Assembly: GCA_944392135.1 (NCBI GenBank)
Contig: CALXVQ010000002.1
Location: 62,001 to 126,000, forward strand
Length of the DNA stretch: 64,000 nucleotides
DNA from: an uncultured Rickettsiales bacterium
GTDB lineage: Bacteria; Pseudomonadota; Alphaproteobacteria; Rickettsiales; UBA1997
Direction: 5' to 3'
The position numbers and the translations under genes are program-made. Shown here in pieces: positions 1 to 9,100 of the stretch. How positions within the stretch are numbered: the stretch's first letter is position 1; each line of letters opens with the position of its first letter. A model generated the notes under the pieces. It was not told the origin of the DNA, made no database searches, and worked only from the letters and a program-made list of their open reading frames with translations.

Positions 1-2
1 TG

Positions 3-101
3 GACAGAATCAGAAAGGAAGCAAACAGCATGCTGCTTGATAAGGTTTTAATTGATTATGGAAACCTACGGGAAGATTTAAGAGAATGCAATAAAGAGTG
101 A
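3..101 (+). CDS. C-terminal end of an unidentified protein
   Basis: Frame 3 is open from the window edge to a TGA at 99-101 and gives 32 residues rich in charged side chains, ending in LRECNKE. The upstream part lies outside the window, so neither start nor family can be given. It reads on the same strand as the endolysin gene at 721 and may belong to the same phage-derived module. A short open frame at an edge can also be chance. Confidence 0.35.
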   Translation, partial: DRIRKEANSMLLDKVLIDYGNLREDLRECNKE

Positions 102-225
102 GAAATAACTAAAATAGTTAGGAAGAATATAAAGGTATAGAAATATAGCAATATAGGAATATAGGAACATAGAAGCATAAGAATATAGGAACATAAGAAT
201 ATAGGATAGCATATAAACAAAAAAA

Positions 226-261
226 GTGCTATATATAATATTGTATTATTATTTATAGCAC
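226..261 (-). terminator. Rho-independent terminator of the 282-494 gene
   Basis: GTGCTATA (226-233) and TATAGCAC (254-261) form an 8-bp stem with a 20-base loop. Read on the minus strand, the stem is followed directly by a run of seven T. It lies 21 bases past the stop of the minus-strand gene at 282. Confidence 0.7.
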
Positions 262-281
262 CATAAAAAACTATACAGCAC

Positions 282-494
282 TTATTCCATAAAAATAATA
301 TTGCTATTATCGCCTACCACTTTTAATAGATGATTGTAGTTGCCAGATTTAGCATCTTTTAGAAGCTTATCAATTTTTTTATTGGAAACTTTAGAATCCT
401 TTAAATACTGTCTAAAAAGAGCTAAAATGTAGAAAGCATTTCCCTGCGGAGATTTAATGTCAACTACAATAGGTTCATTTATATTTTTAGTCAT
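282..494 (-). CDS. Small conserved island/phage protein of unknown function (70 aa)
   Basis: This 70-residue soluble protein has no signal peptide or membrane segment. The pattern GNAFYILALFRQ followed by a Lys-rich helix and SGNYNHLL recalls small proteins I have seen in proteobacterial prophages and islands, but I know no named function. The start at 494 has a good ribosome site (AAGGTGAT, seven bases upstream). The gene has its own promoter/leader (548-620) and its own terminator (226-261), so it is a single-gene transcript. The leader is a near-copy of those before the genes at 1233 and 1693, which suggests the three are controlled together. The endolysin gene at 721 diverges from it. The role could be regulatory or structural; nothing in the sequence decides. 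Confidence 0.6.
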   Translation of the reverse strand: MTKNINEPIVVDIKSPQGNAFYILALFRQYLKDSKVSNKKIDKLLKDAKSGNYNHLLKVVGDNSNIIFME

Positions 495-547
495 TTTATT
501 ATCACCTTTACTTTTTATTAATAATTTAAAAATACTTAATCTAATTT

Positions 548-620
548 AAACACCAACGAGATATTGAAACATATACCTCTAAGGTGTTTGTAGTATAACT
601 TCAAAGGTTTCATTAGTCCA
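548..620 (-). promoter_or_regulatory. Repeated promoter/leader element, copy 1
   Basis: On the minus strand this reads TGGACT (620-615, -35), a 17-base spacer and TATACT (597-592, -10), then an imperfect hairpin. The hairpin has an outer stem AAACACC/GGTGTTT (548-554 with 583-589) and an inner 6-bp stem (558-563 with 574-579) around a 10-base loop. Near-identical copies lie at 1514-1586 and 2445-2517, each upstream of a minus-strand gene. In this copy the inner stem is kept by a G-U pair that exists only in the minus-strand RNA. The expected transcription start falls inside the first arm, so the dyad could instead be an operator. Confidence 0.75.
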
Positions 621-720
621 GTTATTTATTGGATTAATCTTATACTTTTTAGAATTTTTTATTTGTTTTATTAATCTACATTAATTTAATTACTCATTAA
701 CAATCTTATAGGAGAAACTC

Positions 721-1107
721 ATGTTTAAATTCAGCACAAGATCAATACAACTGCTAAATACAGTTGATAAAAGATTGGGAATATTGGCAAATGAAGTATT
801 AAAGATCAGCAAAGTTGACTTCGGAATAACAGAAGGATGGAGAAGCCAAGAACAGCAATTGAAATATTATAATCAAGGAACAAGCCAGTGCGATGGAATA
901 AACAAAATAAGCAAACACCAAAAAGGAAAAGCAATAGATATAATATGCTATGACCCAAAGACAAACAAGCCAACCTATGATAAAAAAGAATTATATTATT
1001 ATGTGGCAGGATTATTTGAAGGCAAAGCACGGGAACTTGAAATAGATATACAATGGGGCGGATGGTGGAGTTTGGAAGACTGCCCGCATTTTGAGTTGAA
1101 AGAATAG
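721..1107 (+). CDS. Phage-type endolysin, peptidase M15 (VanY / L-Ala-D-Glu peptidase-like)
   Basis: This 128-residue zinc peptidase should cut the peptide stem of peptidoglycan. The M15 signature is present: SKHQKGKAIDI supplies His66 and Asp73, and CPHFEL near the C-terminus supplies His123, the three expected zinc ligands. The segment GITEGWRSQEQQLKYYNQG matches the early conserved part of this family. The length fits single-domain phage endolysins. There is no signal peptide, so it would need a holin or lysis for export; no holin is visible nearby. A strong ribosome site (AGGAGAAACTC) precedes the ATG. It diverges from the 282-494 gene and is the clearest phage-derived gene in the window. 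A bifunctional hairpin (1189-1212) lies downstream. Confidence 0.85.
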   Translation: MFKFSTRSIQLLNTVDKRLGILANEVLKISKVDFGITEGWRSQEQQLKYYNQGTSQCDGINKISKHQKGKAIDIICYDPKTNKPTYDKKELYYYVAGLFEGKARELEIDIQWGGWWSLEDCPHFELKE

Positions 1108-1188
1108 GAAAAAGAATGAGAAAAAATAAAAAGAATAAAAAGAATAAAAAGAGAAAAAGAAATACAAAAAATAAAGATTTAAAAAATA

Positions 1189-1212
1189 AATGGGTCATAT
1201 TAAAGACCCATT
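1189..1212 (-). terminator. Hairpin between convergent genes
   Basis: AATGGGTC (1189-1196) and GACCCATT (1205-1212) form a perfect 8-bp stem with an 8-base loop, between the convergent genes 721-1107 (+) and 1233-1484 (-). Read on the minus strand it is followed by a T-rich stretch. It therefore best serves the minus gene, though it may end both transcripts. Confidence 0.6.
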
Positions 1213-1232
1213 AACCTATATTTTAAATTGAT

Positions 1233-1484
1233 TTATTTATTTAAGTTATAAAGCAAAGTATCAATAGCCTCTTCAAGACTATCAAATAAATCTCCTTTTA
1301 AATTGTAACAAACACTAATAGAACCATTATAGCTTCTAGAAACCATTTCTCTTATTATTCCAATAACTTCATTATCCTTTAATACTTCCATATCCTGTGA
1401 TTTTATAGAATTGTCTTTAATTCTAACAATGCAATCACAGACATCATATTCATAAAATTTGTTTTCTTTATTATTATTTAACAT
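1233..1484 (-). CDS. Hypothetical protein (83 aa) under the repeated leader
   Basis: This small acidic protein (FYEYDVCDCIVRIKDN near the start, SLEEAIDTLLYNLNK at the end) has no signal peptide or membrane segment. I do not recognise a family. The ribosome site AGGTGAAAAAATG fixes the start at 1484. It is transcribed alone from leader copy 2 (1514-1586) and ends before the hairpin at 1189-1212. Its link to the flanking genes is the shared leader, which is also found before the 70-residue protein and the DUF3489 protein. A helper or regulator of the mobile element is plausible, but this is inference from position only. Confidence 0.55.
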   Translation of the reverse strand: MLNNNKENKFYEYDVCDCIVRIKDNSIKSQDMEVLKDNEVIGIIREMVSRSYNGSISVCYNLKGDLFDSLEEAIDTLLYNLNK

Positions 1485-1513
1485 TTTTTCACCTGATAAT
1501 TATTATTAATTAA

Positions 1514-1586
1514 AAACACCTGCAAGACATTGATATTTATATCTCTAAGGTGTTTGCAGTATAGCTTCAAAGGTTTCATTAGTCCA
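1514..1586 (-). promoter_or_regulatory. Repeated promoter/leader element, copy 2
   Basis: The layout is the same as copy 1: -35 TGGACT (1586-1581), 17-base spacer, -10 TATACT (1563-1558), then AAACACC/GGTGTTT arms (1514-1520 with 1549-1555). The inner arms AAGACA (1524-1529) and TATCTC (1540-1545) differ from the other copies. In the minus-strand RNA they still pair fully through two G-U wobbles, whereas the plus-strand RNA would have two mismatches. It drives the gene at 1233-1484. Confidence 0.75.
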
Positions 1587-1630
1587 GTTATTTCTATAAC
1601 TTATTTAAGATTCTTTGGATATTTATTTTT

Positions 1631-1662
1631 TAATGGGAACATCAAACTAGATATTCCCATTA
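1631..1662 (-). terminator. Hairpin downstream of the DUF3489 gene
   Basis: TAATGGGAA (1631-1639) and TTCCCATTA (1654-1662) form a perfect 9-bp stem with a 14-base loop, 31 bases past the stop of the minus-strand gene at 1693. There is no strong T-run on either side. Termination is probable from position rather than proven. Confidence 0.45.
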
Positions 1663-1692
1663 ATGTAAATTATAATTATATACTATTATATA

Positions 1693-2403
1693 TTATAAAT
1701 TATTATCATCTTTATTATCGTCTTTATTATTATCTTTTTTACTGAACATATCATCTATTTTAAACAATGATATTAATGTATCATTTAAATCAAATTCACA
1801 ATCCCTAATAAAATATCTAGTTTCTTTTTTAAAAGCCTTAGAACCATCATCTTTATTAAAAGCAGGCTTTGAAACATCAATGGTCAACAGACAAAATTCA
1901 AGTTCCTTTTGCATATTGGACATTACCCCTCTTATTGATGCCCTTTTCCAACCAAGCTCTTTTTCTAATTCATCAAGAGTTGCACCTTCCGATCTTGACA
2001 GCATATCAAACAAAACAGAATTCTTTTTTACTTTCTTTTCTGGTTTAGCTTCTGCTTTACTTTCTTCTTTATCATCTTTTTTATCATCTTCTTTATTCTC
2101 TTCTTTATTTTCTTCTTTGCTATCTTCTTTTTTATTATCTTCAGAGAAATCTACATCAGCATCATCATTTAATTCAGTATCATTTAAAGTTGAATCGTTA
2201 TCATCATTATCATCACCCAAAAATTCACTACCGCACTCTTCAAGATAAGTTTCCATTTCTTCCTCATCAATATCATCATCTTCATTCTCAATATTAACAT
2301 TTGAATTGATAGTCTTATTATTTTCTTCAACTTCTTTTAAATTAATTACTTCTTCATTATTGTTAATTTTTTCTAACATTTTTGAAAATTTGCTTCTAGC
2401 CAT
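1693..2403 (-). CDS. DUF3489 domain protein with acidic linker
   Basis: The protein has 236 residues in three parts: a short basic N-terminus (MARSKFSKMLEKI), a long Asp/Glu/Lys-rich disordered middle (about residues 20-130), and a C-terminal winged-helix-like domain (about 130-210) containing LFDMLSRSEGATLDELEKEL and GWKRASIRGVMSNMQKEL. That domain matches the DUF3489 pattern, in which a DNA-binding fold is usual. Known DUF3489 genes in alphaproteobacteria often sit beside a large serine recombinase and a DUF2924 protein; here those two lie at 21.3-24.1 kb, across the CDI-like cargo. It has its own leader (copy 3) and ribosome site (AAGGTAAATAAAATG). A regulatory or recombination-accessory role is inferred. 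The charged linker is longer than I would expect for the family. Confidence 0.75.
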   Translation of the reverse strand: MARSKFSKMLEKINNNEEVINLKEVEENNKTINSNVNIENEDDDIDEEEMETYLEECGSEFLGDDNDDNDSTLNDTELNDDADVDFSEDNKKEDSKEENKEENKEDDKKDDKEESKAEAKPEKKVKKNSVLFDMLSRSEGATLDELEKELGWKRASIRGVMSNMQKELEFCLLTIDVSKPAFNKDDGSKAFKKETRYFIRDCEFDLNDTLISLFKIDDMFSKKDNNKDDNKDDNNL

Positions 2404-2444
2404 TTTATTTACCTTTTTTTATTAATAATTAAAATTTATAATTT

Positions 2445-2517
2445 AAACACCAACGAGATATTGATATATCTATCTCTAAGGTGTTTGTAGTATAACTTCA
2501 AAGGTTTCATTAGTCCA
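2445..2517 (-). promoter_or_regulatory. Repeated promoter/leader element, copy 3
   Basis: -35 TGGACT (2517-2512), 17-base spacer and -10 TATACT (2494-2489) precede the most perfect hairpin of the three copies. Its arms are AAACACC/GGTGTTT (2445-2451 with 2480-2486) and GAGATA/TATCTC (2455-2460 with 2471-2476), with a 10-base loop and a 3x3 internal loop. It drives the DUF3489 gene. Confidence 0.75.
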
Positions 2518-2524
2518 GTTATTT

Positions 2525-3003
2525 CTTGCTTTTATTTCGCTTTTTATCCGATTTTTATATATCCAACAAACTCAATGTTTTAAAAGGATGGACGAATTAT
2601 TTAGAAAAAAAGTATAAAAAAATTAAAAAAATAAAACAAAAATAGAATAAGAAATAAAATAAAAATAAGAGAAAAATAGAAAAAAATACAGCAAAAAACA
2701 ATAAAATAAATATAGGAATATAAGTCAACAATATAAAAAACACAATAAAATATAATAAAAAAAATAAATCATAAAATATAAAAACATTTTAAAAAATAAA
2801 ATTTAGTTGACTTTATAGGCAATAATTGTTAAACTTTAGGATGAATAACTATTAAAAGAACCCATAGTTATTTGAGGTGTAACGACCTTATTGCAGACGG
2901 TTCATAATATTTTGAGATTTATTATATATGTATATATTTATATTAAGGTACATAAATAAAATAATATTCAAAACCGATAAAAATAACAAAGGTTTTTATT
3001 GCT
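2525..3003. other. A-rich non-coding stretch with one inverted repeat
   Basis: No credible gene is seen. Positions 2600-2800 are almost pure A with scattered T and G. A perfect 9-bp inverted repeat, AATAACTAT (2844-2852) and ATAGTTATT (2864-2872), sits about 280 bases before the CdiA-like gene and could be an operator or a hairpin in its leader. Confidence 0.5.
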
Positions 3004-3130
3004 GTTCTCACAGTGATAGAACCGGAGAGTGTGGCCATGTCCAGAACTCCGGTTTAATTACCTATTGTTTAAAATCCACTGACTGTTCTGCAACAGTATC
3101 GTTAACCTCCGGTTCACAGGGTTCTGAACC
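3004..3130 (+). promoter_or_regulatory. GC-richer structured leader of the CdiA-like gene
   Basis: This island is clearly richer in G and C than its surroundings and has stacked complementary segments. AACCGGAG (3020-3027) can pair with CTCCGGTT at 3047-3054 or with the same octamer at 3107-3114. GTTCT (3004-3008) can pair with AGAAC (3018-3022), and CTGTT (3083-3087) with AACAG (3092-3096). The pairings compete, as in an attenuator. A 72-codon frame (2928-3146) runs through it and stops one base before the CdiA-like ATG, so a leader peptide is also possible. Confidence 0.45.
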
Positions 3131-3147
3131 TTTTGAGATATTATAAA

Positions 3148-6100
3148 ATGAACATTATAAAAGACAATCAACAGAATAACCAACAGAATAATAAAAATAC
3201 TAATAAACATACCAATAAACTTACAATATTTAAGCTTATAGAATCTTTGAAAACTTTTTTATCAAAAAATTGTATTTTTCTTGCATTTAACAAAAATTTA
3301 ATATATCATATAATATATGTCTTTTTAGTTTTTACATCTATAATGCAAATATTTATTTTTAAATATTTTATATTTTTTTGTACAAAATTAAAGCATATTT
3401 TTAGTAAATATGTCTTTAGTAGATATATATTTAATAAAGGTAGATTTAATAAGTATCTTATTCTTTTAAAATCTTTTGGTTTTATTAACTTTTTAAATTC
3501 TAAAAAACTACTCTTAACAATTCTTTCCTATATCATAATATACTCCCAAATAACATTCTCCTTCATTATAACTCAATCAGTAGCCCAATCCATTATCTCA
3601 ATAATATCTATAAAAAGAGCATACGCCTTTAATGAGATAGTTCCCCCTCAAAACCTTCAAGATAACCCCATAAACCATATAACTCCCGATAACTCAATCA
3701 ATATTCCCGGAACCAATAGCAACACACACCTTGACCGTACTCAAAACGGCACTCCCGTTGTAAACATAAACAATGCTAATGCTGATGGTATAAGTGCAAA
3801 CTACTATAAAGACTTTAATGTAAATGAACAGAACCTTATATTAAACAATCATAAGGGTGAAAGTGTAAATACCCAATTAGGTGGAGTAGTATATGGCAAC
3901 CCAAACTTCAATAATTCTAATGGAAGAGAAGCTGATATAATCCTAAATGAAGTTACCACAAACAGAGTATTCAATATAAATGGCTATATGGAAGTAGCAG
4001 GCAAGAGAGCGGATGTAATAATAGCAAATCCAAATGGTATTATGGTAGGTGGTGCAGGATTTATAAATACCAATAGATTAAGCATGATTACTGGAAAGTC
4101 TATTGATGGAACAACCAACTCATCCTTTAACCAAAACGGAGAACTAAACCCTTTCCTTCTCACCGACACCAACAAAAACCCCAACGCCATAATACAGGTA
4201 GTGGGTAGAAATATAACAGACAGTCAAGGAAGAAATATAGCCTATAATCTAGGTATAGATGCACAGGATGTTAGATATGCAGACCTTGTAAGTAGAGTAG
4301 TAAAGATAAATGGAAATATACACGGTGGAGATGGAAAGAACAATAAAAACAACATATCAACAGAAGTAAATATTAAAACTGGAAATGACAGAGCAGAATA
4401 TAATAAAAAAGATGGTTTTAAAATAAACAGTAGAGAAACCAAAGACCAATCTAAAAACACCATAAATGACCCACAGGATACAGATAGTACAGAAGAAGCC
4501 ACTAAACCCGAATTCGCCATAGACTCCACAGCCTTTGGCGGTATCTATGCAGGCAGAATCAACTTCATAGCCACAGAAGAAGGAGTTGGAGTTAGAACTA
4601 GAAGCGACCTTGTAGCAAGCACCGATGATTTAAACTTTGATGTAAATGGAAATATTATACTTGAAGAAGAAGGGAGTTTGTATGCAAAGAACAATATAAA
4701 CCTAAATAATAAAAACAATAATAGCAGTGAATCCAACAACCAGAACACCAACAGACAAATAGTAAATAACTCCTACATAGTTTCAGAAAATAACATAAAT
4801 ATAAACACAAATGAATTTATAAATAGCGATGCAAATGCAAACACGAATCCCAACATCAAAAAACCATTAGTCTTTGCTGCAAACAATATAAATATTCAAG
4901 CGGACATAGCGGATAACTCAAATACATTGATTGAAACAAACACAAACAACAATGAAACAGATATAAACAACAATAAAACAGACACAAACAACAATAATAA
5001 TAACAACAGCAATTACTCCGGCATAATCAGCAACAATGGAACAATAAATTTAAACATATCAAATACATTGAATAATAACAATGGAAATATACTTGGTAAA
5101 AATGTAAATATAAAATATATCTCACCCATAGATAAAAAAAGCACTGCCCAACAGCAATTTCAAATTCAAACCAAATCACAAACTCAAAAATTATCAGATA
5201 AATCAATAAACCAAACAATAGTTCAATCAACAACCCAAACAGCAGACCAAACCACAGCACCATCTCTTCCAATATCAAATTATGGTGGAAACATTGTGAG
5301 TAATGATGATATAACAATAGATATATTGGCAGATTACATTATAACAGGAACAATATTCTCAAAGAATGGCAATGTAGACATAAATGCAAAGGATATAATA
5401 AACCTAAGTGATGTAATAGGTGGAAATAATATAACATTCACGTCCAACAATGGAAACATCTACAACGGAAGTGAAACAAATTCAAATGCAAATATAATTG
5501 CAATGAATGATGTAATATTTAATATATTGAAGCAAGAAAATGATACTGGCAATCTCTACAACTACGGCAAAATCTCAGCAGGAAACAACATAGAAATAAA
5601 TGCAGAAGACAGTGTCTATAATGGTCTAGCTACTGGAAGCAATGCAACCATCACAGCCAACAACAGCCTAACCATTACCGCAAACAACAGAATAATAAAC
5701 AAAGGCTATATTCAAGCAACAGGACTTACAGACCAAACCACAAGCAAAAAAATAGATGGAACGGGTAATTTAACATTAACCACAAAGGCAGAGATAAATA
5801 GTGATTATGAGCTAGGAAATAATACTGCCAATGCAAATGCAAATACAAACACTAACCTTGATGATCTAAATAATAAAATCAACGGCAATGAAGATAAAAC
5901 CCTATCGCCAGAAGTTCAATCTAAATTTGACAATCTAAATAGTATAACCGATACAAATGAGCTATATGATCTAATACCACAGCTTAAAACAGAAGAACAA
6001 TATTATCTTGTTAAAAACAGAATACGAATATTAGCAATTAAAGAAACCCTAAATGATCTTGATGAACTTTATACATTTAATGAAGAGGACTGGAAAGATA

Positions 6101-9100
6101 AATCAGATGAAGAAATAAAAGAACAGCTTCAAGGAATCTTTGGCAATAATTATGATGAAGAATTAGATAACAGTATAAATGGTGCATACAGCAATTATTT
6201 ATCTCAAAGGGAAACAGAAATTGATAATTTAATTGAACAACAGCTCATCAGAAAGCAAGAGGCAGAAGATAATAGCGAAGAATTTAATGAAACCCTATTG
6301 GACAAAAACAAACTAATGGCAGAAGCAGAGACAGAAGCCAATGCAAAGAAATTAGAAAAAATAAAAGATGAAATGGATTCTGAAAAGTCTAAGGTAAATA
6401 GATATCTAACCGACCTAAACAATAGCAACTGGGATTCCCTAACCAATGGACAGATTAATGAGAACCTTCAGGATATACTAAACAACAACTACATTGCTCA
6501 AAACTGGTCCATACCAGAATATCAAGCTGTTGATAATATAACACCTATTACAAACGAATATCTAGGAAGCTTAAGAATAAATGATAAAGACCTAAACGAC
6601 CAAAATAAAAAAAATAAAATGGAGCAAACCGGTATACACAACTATGGAAGAATCTATTCAAATAACGATATGGAATTAAATTCAAATAGTGTACTCCATA
6701 ATAATAAAGGAGCATTGATATATTCAAACAACAACATAAATTTCAACATAAACAAAGTTCTTTTTAACAACGAGAATGCACTAGGACAGGGAATATTCGC
6801 AAACAATGATATTAACATAAGAGGCTATTGTGATAAAAATGATACAGCATGCCAAACCAACATAGATAAATACAGCCAACACCCCTCCCTTGAAAAGCTG
6901 ATAAACTATGATGGAAGAATAGAGGCAAATAACAATATAGACATAAAAAGCAATGAAGTAATAAACTATGGAAGCGACAGCATAGATTTAAGCAAAGTTG
7001 ATACGGAAATCAAACCCATATACGACTATTACTACACAACAAAAAGTGGATTCAGAACAAAAAAAACCTACATAACCAAAGAAGAATACGAAAGCAGAAT
7101 AGCAAGTGGAAACAACAAAGATAATTACGGCAGAACAATCACACTCGGCAAAACTTTCAAATGGTATGGAGTAGAAGAAACACCAGAGCTATTGCAGGCA
7201 TATGGAACAAACTATAACTTCATTCAAAATGCAGGGCTATACCAGACAGTTCTAAAAGCCTACGACACCGCCTACTCAAAGGTTATATCAAATGAATCTG
7301 TTATACAAAGCAACAATGGAAACATAAACATAAAAGCAAACAATACCACAAACTACAACACTGTATTATTCTCAAAGAATGATATGGCGATAGATACTAA
7401 AAACCTTCTAAACAAAAACCTAGAATTCAATGTAAATGCAAACCAGTACTACCAATACCACGGCAAGAAAAAAAAATGGACAGGCCATGCAAAGGAATAC
7501 TATGATGAATGGACTAGCCATGTAGTTTTAAACATAAAAGGCAGTAAAACAGCAAAGATACTGGCAGGAAATGATTTAGTAATATCAGCCAATGCAATAG
7601 GCAATGGGACAGCACAATCAAATTCAGACTATTCAAATAATTCAAATAGATTACCCTACACCCAACAGACAACACCACAAACCACAATTGAGGACCTGCT
7701 ATCCAGCGGCATACTAAACCCGCTTGACAGCACACAGCTCCCACAGGGCAACTACGGCATATTCAGACAACCGCAGAACCCAAACTCAAATTATCTATTT
7801 GAAACAGATCCCACACTAATTGATACAAACAGGTTTTTAGGAAGTAAATACTTCATGAACAGACTAGGACTAGATCCAGACACAATAGATTTAAAATTTC
7901 TAGGCGACAGTTATTTTGAACACGAACTCATCAGAAAAGCCATAGAACAGCAAAGCCTATCAACAAACACCCATTTAGACCCACAACAAATAAAACAGCA
8001 AATAGACAACCTCTACAACTCTATGACACAGGAAAAGGCACAACAGCTAAACCTAACCATAGGAGAACCACTAACAGAACAGCAAAGAGCACAGCTTACA
8101 GAAGACACCATATGGTATGTCAAACAGGAAGTACAACTACCAAACGGCGAAACCATAGAATCATTAGTTCCACAAATATTCTATTGCAACACAACACTTG
8201 CAAGACTAGAACAAGAAAGAATATTGAACACAGCGGGAAGCATGCTTGCCGGCACAAATGTAATATTACAAACAAAGCCAAACAGCACAGACAACATAAA
8301 CAATACAGACAACACAGACGACACCATCTTCAACACCATCCTATCCAACAGCGGCACCATAACCGCCAAAAACACATTAGCCATAACAGGCTTTGACACT
8401 ATATCCAACGTAACCTCATCCATAAGAAACGATGACATAAACTCACTGTCACAGGACAAATTCAACAACCAAGCCACTCTAACTGCTGGAAATACACTTA
8501 TTATAGACACAGGAGTTAATGGAACTGTAAATAATTTGAGTGGGATGATTGCACTCAACAACACGAATGACAACACTTCATCAACCCAAAACAGTTTATA
8601 CGACAATCTTCTTTATATAAACACCGGGACATTAAACAACATAACATTATCTCAACAGGAAACAGTAGAAAAGCAAACCCACAGCAAAAAGAACGATTAC
8701 GAATTCAGCAAAACCTCAACCTATATTGGAGACACAGCTGCAATACAATCAAGCAACAACAATTCAAATATAATAATAAATGCCAATGAGGACATAAACA
8801 TACTAGGGGGAGACATAAAAACAACAATAAAAGAACAAGACAACTCCAACATAGTCCTAAATGCAGGCAACAACATCAACATAGCTGCAATACAGGACTA
8901 TGAATACCAAAGACAATACATGAGGCGAAAAGGTGGAACATTTGGCGAAACCTTAACCAAAGAGAACATAGACCAATCAGTTACCAATATACAATCCAAT
9001 ATATCAGCAGGAAACAATCTATCCATAGCCACAGGAAATGATCTTAACTCCATAGGAACTAACTTTACTGCAAACAATGGAGATATAGATCTAAATATAA

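Noticed and set aside
806-1198. 130-codon frame on the minus strand
   Set aside because: It overlaps the endolysin gene in antisense, is a Phe/Leu-rich translation of an A-rich plus strand, and has no ribosome site.
2928-3146. 72-codon Cys-containing frame before the CdiA-like gene
   Set aside because: It has no recognisable family or ribosome site and its sequence is dominated by inverted repeats. It is kept only as a possible leader peptide within the structured leader.
8112-8396. 94-codon plus-strand frame inside the CdiA-like gene
   Set aside because: It is a shifted-frame reading of CA-rich haemagglutinin sequence (His/Arg/Gln-rich), with no signal for translation.
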